Shown here piece after piece: positions 35,529 to 44,204 of a stretch of DNA of 64,000 nucleotides. The first letter of the stretch is position 1. Every line of letters begins with the position of its first letter. The position numbers were made by a program, and so were the translations under genes. This stretch comes from an uncultured Collinsella sp. GTDB lineage: Bacteria; Actinomycetota; Coriobacteriia; Coriobacteriales; Coriobacteriaceae. The stretch covers positions 43,090-107,089 of the forward strand of contig CAUGGC010000004.1 in the NCBI GenBank assembly GCA_959599095.1, written 5' to 3'. Under the pieces are notes generated by a model that saw only the letters and a list, made by a program, of their open reading frames with translations, had not been told where the DNA came from and did no database searches.

Positions 35529-36791
35529 GTGCAAAATACCAAGCAAAAGTCGGGCACCAAGCAAAAGTTGACCATCGCGGCCATCTTTGGCGCTATGGGT
35601 CCCGGTCTGCTGGCGGCGCTTTCGGGCAATGACGCCGGCGGCATTGCAACGTATTCCAGCGCGGGCGCCAGCTATGGCTACAAGATGCTCTGGATGCTTC
35701 CCGTCATGACCGTGCTGCTCATCGTGACGCAGGAGACCGCGGCGCGCTGCGGCTGCGTCACGGGCAAGGGCCTGGCATCGCTCATTCGCGAGCGCTTTGG
35801 CGTGCGCAAGAGTGTACTTGCTATGGCGGCGCTGTTGATCGCCAACACGGCTGTGACCATTTCGGAGTTTGCGGGCATCGCCAGCGGCCTTGCTCTCTTT
35901 GGCGTGCCGGCGAGCATCTCGGTGCCGTTGGTGGCGCTGCTGGTGTGGATGCTTACCATGTCGGGTAGTTTCCAGCGCATCGAGAAGATTCTGTTGCTGG
36001 TGAGCTGCGTGTTCGTGACCTATATCGTCGCTGCATTTATGGCTGGCCCCAACTGGGGTGAGGTCGCGGTCGACCTGGTCGTGCCTAACATTCAAAATGA
36101 CCCCAGCTACGTGTCGCTCGTGGTCGCAACGATCGGTACCACCATCGCGCCGTGGATGATCTTCTTGGCGCAGAACAACGTGGTCGATAAGAACGCGGGC
36201 GAGGACGATATCGTGCTGCAGCGCATCGATACCGTGAGCGGCTCGCTTGCCGCCGATGTCATTGCCGGCTTTATTATCATCACGACCGGTACGGTGTTGT
36301 TCCCGGCGGGTATTCAGATTAGCGATGCCGCCGATGCTGCCCGCGCGTTGGAGCCTATTGCGGGCCAGTGGTCCACGGTGCTGTTTGCCTCGGGCCTGGT
36401 CGCGGCGAGTTTCTTGGCCGCCTGCGTGCTGCCGGGCGTTACGTCGAGCGCTATCTGTGAGGCATTTGGCTGGGAGCGCGGTGCCGACCGCAGCTGGGAC
36501 GAGGCCCCGGTCTATCGCGGCATCATTACGGCCATCATCGGTATCTCTGCCGTGCTGGTGCTTATGCCCGGCGTCGATCTGTTCCAGATTATGATGACCT
36601 CGCAGGTCATCAATGGCGTGCTACTGCCCGTGGTTCTGGTGTTCCAGGTGGTTATCGCCGCCGACCGTCACATTATGGGCGCCAACCGCAACGGCCGCGT
36701 GTGGAACGTGCTCACGTGGGCGACTATCGGCGTGATTACGGTGCTCACGGTCGTCATGTTTGTGCTGCAAGCGATGGGCTACAGCGCTTAA
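35529..36791 (+). CDS. NRAMP-related transporter with magnesium-type (NRMT) metal site
   Basis: 420 aa from GTG 35529; about 11 membrane helices. In TM1 the canonical DPGN reads NDAGG (D35-A36-G37-G38). In TM6 the canonical MPH reads APW (about 207-209). Loss of the TM6 methionine, which selects transition metals, is the mark of the NRMT clade shown to carry Mg2+ in Eggerthella lenta. Adjacent to an MgtE-like sensor protein, which supports Mg2+ (or Mg2+/Mn2+) as substrate. Start codon choice is moderate: the ribosome site is weak and translation may be coupled. Confidence 0.85.
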   Translation: MQNTKQKSGTKQKLTIAAIFGAMGPGLLAALSGNDAGGIATYSSAGASYGYKMLWMLPVMTVLLIVTQETAARCGCVTGKGLASLIRERFGVRKSVLAMAALLIANTAVTISEFAGIASGLALFGVPASISVPLVALLVWMLTMSGSFQRIEKILLLVSCVFVTYIVAAFMAGPNWGEVAVDLVVPNIQNDPSYVSLVVATIGTTIAPWMIFLAQNNVVDKNAGEDDIVLQRIDTVSGSLAADVIAGFIIITTGTVLFPAGIQISDAADAARALEPIAGQWSTVLFASGLVAASFLAACVLPGVTSSAICEAFGWERGADRSWDEAPVYRGIITAIIGISAVLVLMPGVDLFQIMMTSQVINGVLLPVVLVFQVVIAADRHIMGANRNGRVWNVLTWATIGVITVLTVVMFVLQAMGYSA

Positions 36792-36809
36792 CGCCCACTT
36801 TTGCTTCCG

Positions 36810-36845
36810 AACAGGCCGCAGCGATGGGCTGCGGCCTGTTTTTTG
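36810..36845 (+). terminator. Intrinsic terminator
   Basis: AACAGGCCGCAGC pairs with GCTGCGGCCTGTT, followed by T6. Ends the magnesium operon. Confidence 0.93.
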
Positions 36846-36901
36846 CCCGCGACCTCTTGGGGCCGGCTCGAAAAGAGTGATTTTGGGTTGTTTGCTGCGG
36901 G

Positions 36902-39118
36902 CTATTTGTCGGTGCCCAGCTTGTGCGGCTTGAAGGCAAGCGCATTGACGAGTGCGTCGGTGGCAGACTTGACGGCTGCCGGCTGCGGATCGTTGACGTG
37001 ATCCTCGGGATGCACGGGCAGGTCCTTCTTGACGGCATCGTGGATCAAGTTGAGGTACTCAGTCACGCCAGTGGTCGATAGGTGCGTGCCATCGCCATCG
37101 AACAGGTCGTTGCGGTTGGCGCTGTATCCGTACCAGTCGATAACGCGCACGTTCTTGTAGCGCGTAGCGGCGTTGGCGATGGCCTGGTTGGTAGAGCCAA
37201 CCCACGGCTGCGGGCTGCGCGTGTTCACAAACACCACAATACGCTTATCTCCTGCATCGTCCATGATGGCGTCGATCTGGTCGTCGGTTACCAAGCCGTT
37301 GGTGCCCAGTGCAAAGACCACGATCTTGCCGGCAAGGTTCTGCTGGATATAGCCCTCAAATGTCGCGCGGCCCGCATCAAACTGGCGGCCCTTTTCGGCA
37401 TCGATATGGCTGTGCGGGAACACACCGTCAAAGGTGTCTACGGCACGCAGCGACACGGAGTCGCCGATCATAAGCAGATCGTAGGAGCCATCGGGGAAGC
37501 CGTCGTTGTCCTTGTCGGTGTCGTCGGCCGCCTGCTGGTCGGTGGGCGCGGTGTTCTTGGCTTCCTTGTTGAGGACTTCGGCGCCCTCGCCGCTCAGCGC
37601 AGACGTCTCGGGCACAAAGATCAGGCCGCCCAGTGCAACGACCAATACGACAGCGCAGGCTGCGCAGACGGGGACGTGCGTGCGTGCCCAGTTGGCGGGC
37701 GTGGTGGTGCCATCGCGGAATTCGGCAACGGTGCGCCCAAAGGCGCCCTTCCTAAACGGCGTCTCGATAAAGCGATATGAGCATTCGGCCACGGCGACCA
37801 CCAACAGCACCTGCAAAATGTACTGCCACCACGGTGTATCGTTGATGTTGGCGACCGGGTTCATGAGCAACAGCAGGGGATAGTGCCACAGGTAGATGCT
37901 GTACGAGCGCTTGCCAACCCATACGAGCGGCTCGGCGGACAGCGCGCGGGCAACCATTCCCTGGGGCTGCACGCAGGCCGCGATGACCATGAGTGTGAGG
38001 ATCGAGCACAGCAGCGTGCCTCCGCGATACTGGAACGCGGTGTAGCCGTTGGTGAGCGCGACCATGGCGGCAAGGCCAACCAGACCCACGAGGCCCAACA
38101 CATCGATGGATGCGGGCGAGGACCAAAAGCGCACGAGGGCGCTCGGCTGTGCCGGGCCGGTCTCGGCTGATTCGTCGGCCTTCTCGCCAGGCTTGCCCTC
38201 GGCGTTCTTGCCGTGCTTGGCGGCGCCGGCCAGGCGATTGAGCCCCAAACGACGAGCGAGACGCACCGGCGCCAGGTCGCGATCGGGGATAAAGGCCATC
38301 CAGGCACCCAGCAGCAGCGAGAACACGCGGGTGTCGGTGCCGTAGTACACGCGGCTGGGGTCGGCGGCAGGGTTGTAAAGCACCATCATGGCAAGGGCAG
38401 ATACCGCGGCAAGGCCCAGAACCACGCGGCGCGTGTTGGGCTTGCTCATGTGCATGGATACCATAGCGAGCAGCAGCGGGGGCCAAACCAGGTAGAACTG
38501 TTCCTCGATGGCGAGCGACCAAAAGTGCGTAAGCGGCGAGGGATCGCCCAGGGCGTTGAAGTACGAGACGTTTTGGGCAATCTGCCACCAGTTGTTGAAG
38601 AACAGCAGCGACGGCAGGATATCGGGGCGCATCTTGGTGAGCATCACGTGGTTGAAGACGGTGCACAGCGCACAGGTCACCACCACGACGGTCACCACGG
38701 CGGGGACCAGGCGACGGATGCGGCGGATCCAGAAGCTCTTGAGGTCGATACGGCCGGTCTTAGCGACTTCGTTGAGTAGCAGGCGTGTGATCAGATAGCC
38801 CGAAAGCACAAAGAAGATCGTGACGCCGAGCAGACCGCCCTGCGCCCACGTGAGGTTGAGGTGATAGAGCACCACCGCGACGACGGCAAGCGTGCGCAGG
38901 CCGTCAAGGGCAGGGATGTAGCGGGACTTGGGGCGAGCAGGCGTCTGCTCCGCGGCGGGAGTGTTGGCGCGGCCCGCGTTGTTGGCAGAAGCGCGATGGG
39001 GGCTCGTGGTGCGTCGCGGCTCGTTGGCACGGCGTTCGCTCTTCACGCGTTCGTGCGGCGCCGGCTCGTTGCCCGTGCGGCGTCGACCGCGCGAGCCCGA
39101 TTGCGAGAATTGTTCCAT
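36902..39118 (-). CDS. OatA-like acyltransferase (acyltransferase-3 plus SGNH domain)
   Basis: 738 aa. Disordered basic N-terminus (1-~65), an acyltransferase-3 membrane domain with about 11 helices (67-~480; RYIPALDGLRTLAVVAVVLYH, FFVLSGYLITR, FWIRRIRRLVPA, THFWSLAIEEQFYLVWP), then an extracytoplasmic SGNH domain (about 540-720). Block I is MIGDSVSLRA and block V is DGTHLSTTG. This is the OatA architecture, which O-acetylates peptidoglycan or surface glycans. Typical OatA confers lysozyme resistance, a plausible but unproven role. Confidence 0.9.
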   Translation of the reverse strand: MEQFSQSGSRGRRRTGNEPAPHERVKSERRANEPRRTTSPHRASANNAGRANTPAAEQTPARPKSRYIPALDGLRTLAVVAVVLYHLNLTWAQGGLLGVTIFFVLSGYLITRLLLNEVAKTGRIDLKSFWIRRIRRLVPAVVTVVVVTCALCTVFNHVMLTKMRPDILPSLLFFNNWWQIAQNVSYFNALGDPSPLTHFWSLAIEEQFYLVWPPLLLAMVSMHMSKPNTRRVVLGLAAVSALAMMVLYNPAADPSRVYYGTDTRVFSLLLGAWMAFIPDRDLAPVRLARRLGLNRLAGAAKHGKNAEGKPGEKADESAETGPAQPSALVRFWSSPASIDVLGLVGLVGLAAMVALTNGYTAFQYRGGTLLCSILTLMVIAACVQPQGMVARALSAEPLVWVGKRSYSIYLWHYPLLLLMNPVANINDTPWWQYILQVLLVVAVAECSYRFIETPFRKGAFGRTVAEFRDGTTTPANWARTHVPVCAACAVVLVVALGGLIFVPETSALSGEGAEVLNKEAKNTAPTDQQAADDTDKDNDGFPDGSYDLLMIGDSVSLRAVDTFDGVFPHSHIDAEKGRQFDAGRATFEGYIQQNLAGKIVVFALGTNGLVTDDQIDAIMDDAGDKRIVVFVNTRSPQPWVGSTNQAIANAATRYKNVRVIDWYGYSANRNDLFDGDGTHLSTTGVTEYLNLIHDAVKKDLPVHPEDHVNDPQPAAVKSATDALVNALAFKPHKLGTDK

Positions 39119-39305
39119 AAAACATCATCCAATGACGAGAATAATCAGCACGCCTTCATTGTAGCTGCCTGCTCCTGTGAATGCTTGCTGCTGGCGCAAG
39201 CTCAAGTACGCGTCCACATCAAAGTGAACTAAAGTTATAGGGGGTGCGAGAGCGCATGATCGACGGCCGGCGGTGGGCATAAGGCCCGCAGATGAGGAGG
39301 TTTCC

Positions 39306-40268
39306 ATGGCGGATCACAGCATCGTTGCGGTGTTCGGCAGCATGAACATGGACCTTTCGGTGGCGTGCGAGCGCATACCGCGTGCGGGCGAGACCGTCGG
39401 CGGCAGCGGGTTTATCACCAACGCCGGCGGCAAGGGCGCCAATCAGGCCGTAGCTGCCGCGCGTATGGGCGCGTGCACGCACATGATCGGCGCGGTCGGT
39501 CGCGACGCGTTCGGCGCGTCGCTCGTGGTGGGGCTCCAAGACGCCGGCGTGGACTGTGACTTTGTAGTGCATCGCGATGACGTGGAGACGGGAACGGCGA
39601 CCATCATTCGCTGCGAGGGCGACAACCGCATCATACTGTCACCGGGCGCCAACCATGCGCTTGCGGGTGCGGACGTTGCCTGCGCGTTGAGGCGTCTGGT
39701 GGCCCATGAGCTCGACGGCGACGCCAGCGAGATTGCCCCGACTGCCGGAAGCGTCTTTATCGCCCAGGGCGAATGTGACCTTGCGGCGACGGCCGAGGCG
39801 CTTGTTTGCGCTCATGAGCTGGGGTTCTATACGGTCTTTAATCCAGCGCCCGCCTGCGAGCTGCCTGCGGAGGTCTGGCCTGCGGTCGACCTGGCCTGTC
39901 CCAACGAGACCGAGTGCCAGGTGCTGACGGGAATCTTGCCCGCGGACGATGCAAGCTGCGTCGCGGCGCTCAACGCCCTGCTCGCTAGGGGTGCCGGAGC
40001 TGCGGTCATCACGCTGGGCGGTGCCGGCTCGGTTACGCTCGGCGATGGCGGTGAGCTGCTGCGCATGCCGGCACTTTCGAGTGCGGTAGTCGATACCACG
40101 GCCGCCGGCGATACGTTTATCGGCGCGTTGGCGGCGGCTCGCCTAGAGGGCTTGCCGCTCTTTGAGTGCATGGCCGCGGGTGCTCGCGCTTCGGCAGTGA
40201 CGGTGTCGCGCCTGGGCGCTCAGCAATCGATTCCCACGCGCGCCGAAGTTGAACATTGGTTTGGTTAA
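39306..40268 (+). CDS. rbsK: Ribokinase (PfkB family)
   Basis: 320 aa. Motifs: GSMNMDLS, GGKGANQAVAAARMG (substrate binding), NPAPA, NETE, and DTTAAGDTFIGALA with catalytic Asp. AGGAGG sits directly before ATG 39306. Thirty bp upstream of a nucleoside hydrolase: together they would turn nucleosides into base and ribose, then ribose 5-phosphate. A ~20-residue insertion with AHELDGDASEIAPT lies near the middle. Ribose is the likely substrate; other pentoses are possible. Confidence 0.88.
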   Translation: MADHSIVAVFGSMNMDLSVACERIPRAGETVGGSGFITNAGGKGANQAVAAARMGACTHMIGAVGRDAFGASLVVGLQDAGVDCDFVVHRDDVETGTATIIRCEGDNRIILSPGANHALAGADVACALRRLVAHELDGDASEIAPTAGSVFIAQGECDLAATAEALVCAHELGFYTVFNPAPACELPAEVWPAVDLACPNETECQVLTGILPADDASCVAALNALLARGAGAAVITLGGAGSVTLGDGGELLRMPALSSAVVDTTAAGDTFIGALAAARLEGLPLFECMAAGARASAVTVSRLGAQQSIPTRAEVEHWFG

Positions 40269-40298
40269 ACGATAAAGACGGAGAAGCGGAGTAGAACA

Positions 40299-41273
40299 AT
40301 GGCAATCAAGAAGCTGATCCTTGATCTGGATATGGGAGTGGACGATGCGATGGCGCTGGCCTATGCCATCGCGAGCCCCGAGGTGGAGCTCGTGGGCATC
40401 ACCACGTGCTTTGGCAACGTGCGCGTCGAGCAATCGGCGCACAATTGCCTGGCGGTGCTCGATCTGCTGGGTCGCCCCGAGGTTCCGGTGTACCTGGGTG
40501 CCGACCGTCCTCTGCAGGCGACTGAGCCCTATACGCCGCCGGCGTCCACCGCGCTCATTCACGGCAAGAACGGCATCGGCGGCGCGAGCGTGCCCGCGTC
40601 GCCCTACGAGCCGGTGGGGGCGACCTCGGCCGACGGCAACGCTGCGGTCGATTATCTGATCGATGCCGCGCGCACCTATGGTCCCGATCTGGTCTACGTA
40701 GCGACTGGCCCGCTCTCCAACCTGGCGCTCGCCCTGGAGCGCGATGCGGCGGCGATGATGTCCATCGGCCGCGTGGTCGTGATGGGCGGCGCCCTTACCG
40801 TGCCCGGTAACGTGAGCGCGGGCGCCGAGGCCAATATGGCGAGCGACCCCGAGGCAGCCGACGCGGTGCTGCGCTCGGGCCGCAAGCTCACTATGGTGGG
40901 TCTGGATGTGACGCATCGCGTGGTGCTCACGCGTCGCGACATTGCCGGTTGGACGGGCTCGGGCACCATGGCCGGTTGCGCGTTTGCGAGTATGGTGGAG
41001 CACTACATTGGCTCGTACGAGATGAACGCCCCCTACCTGGGTGGCTGCGCGCTGCACGATCCGCTGGCGGTTGCCGTGGCGATTGATCCCACGCTCGTGG
41101 GCGCGCTCGGCTGCAACCTGCGTGTTGATCTGCTGGGCGAGTACCGCGGTCGCACCATCTGCGATGAGCGCCGTCTGTCCGACCCCGACAAGAGCGCACT
41201 CGTGGCGCTGACCGTCGACGCCCCGCGCTTCCTGTCCGAGTTCAAGGCGCGCATGGCCCGCGTTCTGGGCTAA
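40299..41273 (+). CDS. Inosine-uridine-preferring nucleoside hydrolase
   Basis: 324 aa. N-terminal Ca2+/ribose motif LDLDMGVDDAMAL, ATGPLSNLALAL (about residues 130-140), VVMGGAL, and NMASDPEAADAVL followed by VGLDVTHRV, then C-terminal HDPLAV. This is the RihC-type family that cleaves the N-glycosidic bond of nucleosides. In operon with ribokinase. Purine or pyrimidine preference cannot be read. Confidence 0.92.
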   Translation: MAIKKLILDLDMGVDDAMALAYAIASPEVELVGITTCFGNVRVEQSAHNCLAVLDLLGRPEVPVYLGADRPLQATEPYTPPASTALIHGKNGIGGASVPASPYEPVGATSADGNAAVDYLIDAARTYGPDLVYVATGPLSNLALALERDAAAMMSIGRVVVMGGALTVPGNVSAGAEANMASDPEAADAVLRSGRKLTMVGLDVTHRVVLTRRDIAGWTGSGTMAGCAFASMVEHYIGSYEMNAPYLGGCALHDPLAVAVAIDPTLVGALGCNLRVDLLGEYRGRTICDERRLSDPDKSALVALTVDAPRFLSEFKARMARVLG

Positions 41274-41282
41274 GTTGTCTTT

Positions 41283-41353
41283 TTGGGACGGGGCTTTTTT
41301 GACTGGTATGATTGGTGCGACCATTCGAACCAGCTAAAAGAGCCCCGTCCCAA
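41283..41353. repeat. 71-bp palindrome before luxS
   Basis: TTGGGACGGGGCT..TTTT (41283-41300) pairs with AAAAG.AGCCCCGTCCCAA (41336-41353). An inner CTGGT/ACCAG stem lies at 41303-41307 and 41329-41333. It sits 24 bp before the luxS start, so it could be a bidirectional terminator for the hydrolase gene, a luxS leader structure, or another dispersed palindrome. Confidence 0.6.
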
Positions 41354-41376
41354 TTTGACTATCGAGAGGATCTGCC

Positions 41377-41865
41377 ATGGAGCGCATCGCGAGCTTTTCC
41401 GTTGACCATCTGCTGCTTGAGCCCGGCGTGTATGTGAGCCGCATCGACCGCGATCCGGCGACCGGCGCCGCCGTCACCACGTTTGACCTGCGCCTGACCA
41501 CGCCCAACAAGGAGCCGGTCATGAACACGGCCGAGTGCCACACCATCGAGCACCTGGGCGCGACGTTCCTTCGCAATCATGCCGAGTGGTCGAGCCGCAT
41601 TGTCTACTTTGGCCCCATGGGCTGCCGCACGGGCTTTTACCTGGTTGTCTTTGGCGAGCTGACGAGCGAGAAGATCTTGCCGCTCGTCCGCGAGCTGTTT
41701 GAGTTTGTCGCCGACTTTGAGGGCGATGTCCCCGGTGCCGCTCCCGAGGAATGCGGTAACTACCTGGACCAGAACCTCCCCATGGCCAACTGGCTTGCGC
41801 GCCGCTACCTCGACCGCGACCTGGCCGATATCGACGAGAAGCACCTGCACTATCAGCAGGCGTAA
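41377..41865 (+). CDS. luxS: S-ribosylhomocysteine lyase
   Basis: 162 aa, normal length. Metal site HTIEH (about residues 54-58) and the catalytic Cys in GCRTGFYL (about 83-90). A later metal Cys is in PEECGNY. LuxS splits S-ribosylhomocysteine into homocysteine and DPD, the precursor of autoinducer-2, so it serves both methyl-cycle salvage and signalling. No pfs gene is adjacent. Terminator follows. Confidence 0.95.
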   Translation: MERIASFSVDHLLLEPGVYVSRIDRDPATGAAVTTFDLRLTTPNKEPVMNTAECHTIEHLGATFLRNHAEWSSRIVYFGPMGCRTGFYLVVFGELTSEKILPLVRELFEFVADFEGDVPGAAPEECGNYLDQNLPMANWLARRYLDRDLADIDEKHLHYQQA

Positions 41866-41894
41866 GGGCTTTATCGCCCAAAACGCGCGCATTG

Positions 41895-41925
41895 GGCGCC
41901 TTCGCTTATGCGGGGGCGCCTTTTT
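41895..41925 (+). terminator. Intrinsic terminator of luxS
   Basis: GGCGCC..CGC / GCG..GGCGCC stem followed by T5. Confidence 0.85.
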
Positions 41926-41974
41926 GTTGATTGGTCGGGACGAGCGTTCAAAATCGCTCATGGTTGTTCTAGAA

Positions 41975-42000
41975 TGTTCGTATAGTCACATTTACGAACA
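41975..42000 (+). promoter_or_regulatory. Operator-like dyad over the -10 region of the DUF4867 gene
   Basis: Perfect 8-bp inverted repeat TGTTCGTA (41975-41982) / TACGAACA (41993-42000) with a 10-bp spacer. It overlaps a TATAGT -10-like hexamer (41981-41986) and abuts the AGGAG ribosome site. It is placed as a repressor operator would be. No cognate regulator is adjacent. Confidence 0.55.
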
Positions 42001-42009
42001 GGAGTGAAC

Positions 42010-42654
42010 ATGCATATCTACTCTGTCAACGATCCCGAGTTCAAATCCTATGGCAACGTTTGGGATGACGTTCCGTCTGAGCTCACGTCGCCCGTGCTCG
42101 AGGCGCTCTCTGCCACGCCCATCCCCGAGGGCAGCAAGTACGTTGCAAGTGCGCCGGAGCTCGAGGGCGTCAAGGATGCCGATAAACTGGGCTTTCTCAT
42201 GTTTGGTGGCCGTCCCTTCCAGCTCGGCTGGTGCAACGGCCACAACACGCGTCTCAACTGCCTGGAGTACCACCGCGCGAGTGAGTTCAACCTGGGCGCG
42301 CGCGACTTTATCCTGCTCGTGGCGCATCGCTGGGAGATCGAGGATGGCAAGCTCGATACCGCGTGCGTCAAGGCGTTCCGCGTGCCGGCGGGCAAGGTTG
42401 TCGAGGTTTTCAACACCACGCTCCACTACACGCCGTGCATGGTCGACGACGGTGGCTTCCAGGTGATGGTGGCGCTTCCCGCCGGCACCAACGGCCCGCG
42501 CCCCGAGGCCGCAACCGACATGCCTACCGCCGGTGACAGCTACTGCTACTGGAAGGCCGACAAGTGGGTTCTCTGCCATGCTGACAGCCCCAAGGCTGCC
42601 GAGGGCGGCTACGTAGGCCTCATTGGCAAGAACCTCGACATCGCCTGCGACTAG
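42010..42654 (+). CDS. DUF4867 family protein
   Basis: 214 aa from ATG 42010 with AGGAG five bases upstream. Cupin-like beta-rich soluble protein with no signal peptide. Conserved-looking segments are GGRPFQLGWCNGHNTRLNCLEYHRASEFN and VFNTTLHYTPC. The family is uncharacterised; homologues often sit near sugar-catabolism genes. Its last 18 codons plus the downstream repeats are duplicated at 44024-44190. Confidence 0.8.
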   Translation: MHIYSVNDPEFKSYGNVWDDVPSELTSPVLEALSATPIPEGSKYVASAPELEGVKDADKLGFLMFGGRPFQLGWCNGHNTRLNCLEYHRASEFNLGARDFILLVAHRWEIEDGKLDTACVKAFRVPAGKVVEVFNTTLHYTPCMVDDGGFQVMVALPAGTNGPRPEAATDMPTAGDSYCYWKADKWVLCHADSPKAAEGGYVGLIGKNLDIACD

Positions 42655-42846
42655 AATCTTCTGTCTCGATATGTAACATCTGGCGGGCCAAATCGTCTCT
42701 ACCTGTTACAGATTTAGACAAACTGCAGGGGCTGCCCGAAAGATCTCGATCTGTAACACCAGGCCCGGTTTTGACGGCCTAGCTGTTACAGATCGAGACA
42801 AAACGGGCCCAAACCACCACAAAGGTGCCTGTCCCCATTGCGGTGG
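42601..42846. repeat. Left direct repeat of the ATPase cassette
   Basis: Comprises the final 54 bp of the DUF4867 gene, two Family B palindromes (42662-42720 and 42741-42800) and a CCACCACAAAGG..GGTGG hairpin containing GGTGCCTGTCCCC. It is matched by the shorter right copy at 44024-44190 on the other side of the ATPase gene. Confidence 0.85.
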
Positions 42847-42850
42847 CTGC

Positions 42851-43957
42851 CTAGAGTTGGCTGCGCAGATAGTCAGCCATATATGGAACGGCGAAACGCA
42901 CGTAACCGCGGCGCGCCTGTTCGATTACGCCGGCGTCGATGAGGCGCCGGCGATACTTTTGCGCATAGTCGGGTGTGACTGACATACGTTTCGCTACATC
43001 GGAAATGCGCGAAACGGCGTCTTCGTCATCAGTCATTGCGTCGAGAAACGCGACGTCTTGGTCCGATAGCGCGGCGAGCGTCGTTTCACAAACATCGTTT
43101 TCGAAATCGGCTTTTGACGCTTCGATAGCTCCGTCGACTTGCTCTGGCGTTACGTGTTCTCCTGTCTTGCAGCGATTGCCGATGTTATAGCCGATGAGCT
43201 GCAGCATATAGGGCGAGCCTTGGGTTGCGCGAGCGGCACGGAGGCGAAGATCGCCTGGAATATCAAGGTCGAGCTCTTCGAAAGCCCGCTGATAATAGGC
43301 ATCGACATCTCCGACTGAAAGCGGTTCGAGCGTGACCTTGCGAGCGCGGTTGAGAAATGTCAGCACGCGGTCATTGAGCGTTGCACAGACGGCTCCCGGG
43401 AGACCTGCCATAACAAGCGCGACGTTGAGTCCCTCACCGACCAGCTCTTGATAGGCGGTGACGAGCTGTCTAATCTCAGGTGAATTAGCTTGGAGCTCAT
43501 CGATAAGGATGAGGATGCCGTGCCCCTGCTCGGTCAGCTTGCGCGCCAGCTGCGTGAGTTTGAACTGGAAACTCTTGGTCTCCTGCACATCGCGTGTGAA
43601 CTCGAGACCGGCTGAGAAGCCGAAGACGCTCAAGCTACCGCCAGAAAGTTTGGGGAGATGACGCTTGCTGACATAAGGCTCGCCTGCTTCTTGGATTTTT
43701 TCAACAATGCGCTCAAGCATATCTTCGGAGGCTACGGTGGGTGTGGCGACAACAAAACCGAGCTTGCGTGCGCGGTCGGCAAGTTCCCACAGAAGAACCG
43801 TCTTGCCGCTGCCTCGCTGGCCGAGCATGAGCATGGCTCGGTCTCGATTGCCCGGCTCCTGCTCAAGACCGGAGATGAATGTCGAAATCACGTTCCCGCG
43901 ACCCACCAGATAGGACGGGCGATTTCCAAATGAGGGGGAGAAGATGGTTTCAGTCAT
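42851..43957 (-). CDS. AAA+ ATPase with winged-helix C-terminus (Orc/archaeal-ATPase type)
   Basis: 368 aa. Walker A GQRGSGKT (about residues 46-53), Walker B ILILIDEL (about 148-155), sensor region MAGLPG, and the arginine region LNRARKV. The last ~80 residues look like a winged helix (ISDVAKRMSVTPDYAQKYRRRLIDAGVIEQARRG). Related to Orc1/Cdc6-like and archaeal-type ATPases common on accessory DNA; cellular role not known. It lies between direct repeats, opposite in strand to both neighbours, and is less GC-rich. GGAGA precedes the ATG in a purine-rich tract. Confidence 0.85.
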   Translation of the reverse strand: MTETIFSPSFGNRPSYLVGRGNVISTFISGLEQEPGNRDRAMLMLGQRGSGKTVLLWELADRARKLGFVVATPTVASEDMLERIVEKIQEAGEPYVSKRHLPKLSGGSLSVFGFSAGLEFTRDVQETKSFQFKLTQLARKLTEQGHGILILIDELQANSPEIRQLVTAYQELVGEGLNVALVMAGLPGAVCATLNDRVLTFLNRARKVTLEPLSVGDVDAYYQRAFEELDLDIPGDLRLRAARATQGSPYMLQLIGYNIGNRCKTGEHVTPEQVDGAIEASKADFENDVCETTLAALSDQDVAFLDAMTDDEDAVSRISDVAKRMSVTPDYAQKYRRRLIDAGVIEQARRGYVRFAVPYMADYLRSQL

Positions 43958-44023
43958 AAGTCTCCTTTCCTTTTTTTCCTATTTTTTCCTTTCTTTCCTA
44001 TTCAGTCAAATGAATTGCTGAGC

Positions 44024-44076
44024 GAAGGCGGTTACGTAGGCCTCGTCGGCAAAACCTCGACATCACCTGCGACTAG
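44024..44076 (+). pseudogene. Duplicated 3' fragment of the DUF4867 gene
   Basis: About 53 bp nearly identical to the end of the DUF4867 gene (42602-42654), including the stop TAG, but with no start or upstream body. It marks the right border of the ATPase insertion. Confidence 0.85.
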
Positions 44077-44190
44077 AATCTTCTGTCTCGATCTGTAACA
44101 TCTAGCGGGCTAAATCGTCTCTACCTGTTACAGATCGAGACAAACCGGGCCCAAGCCGCCACAAAGGTGCCTGTCCCCTTTGTGGTGGTT
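44024..44190. repeat. Right direct repeat of the ATPase cassette
   Basis: Holds the gene fragment, one Family B palindrome (44082-44142) and the GGTGCCTGTCCCC hairpin. The palindrome begins like the first left unit and ends like the second, as if the two had recombined with loss of the spacer. Confidence 0.85.
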
Positions 44191-44204
44191 TGGGGCGGCG
44201 GTAT

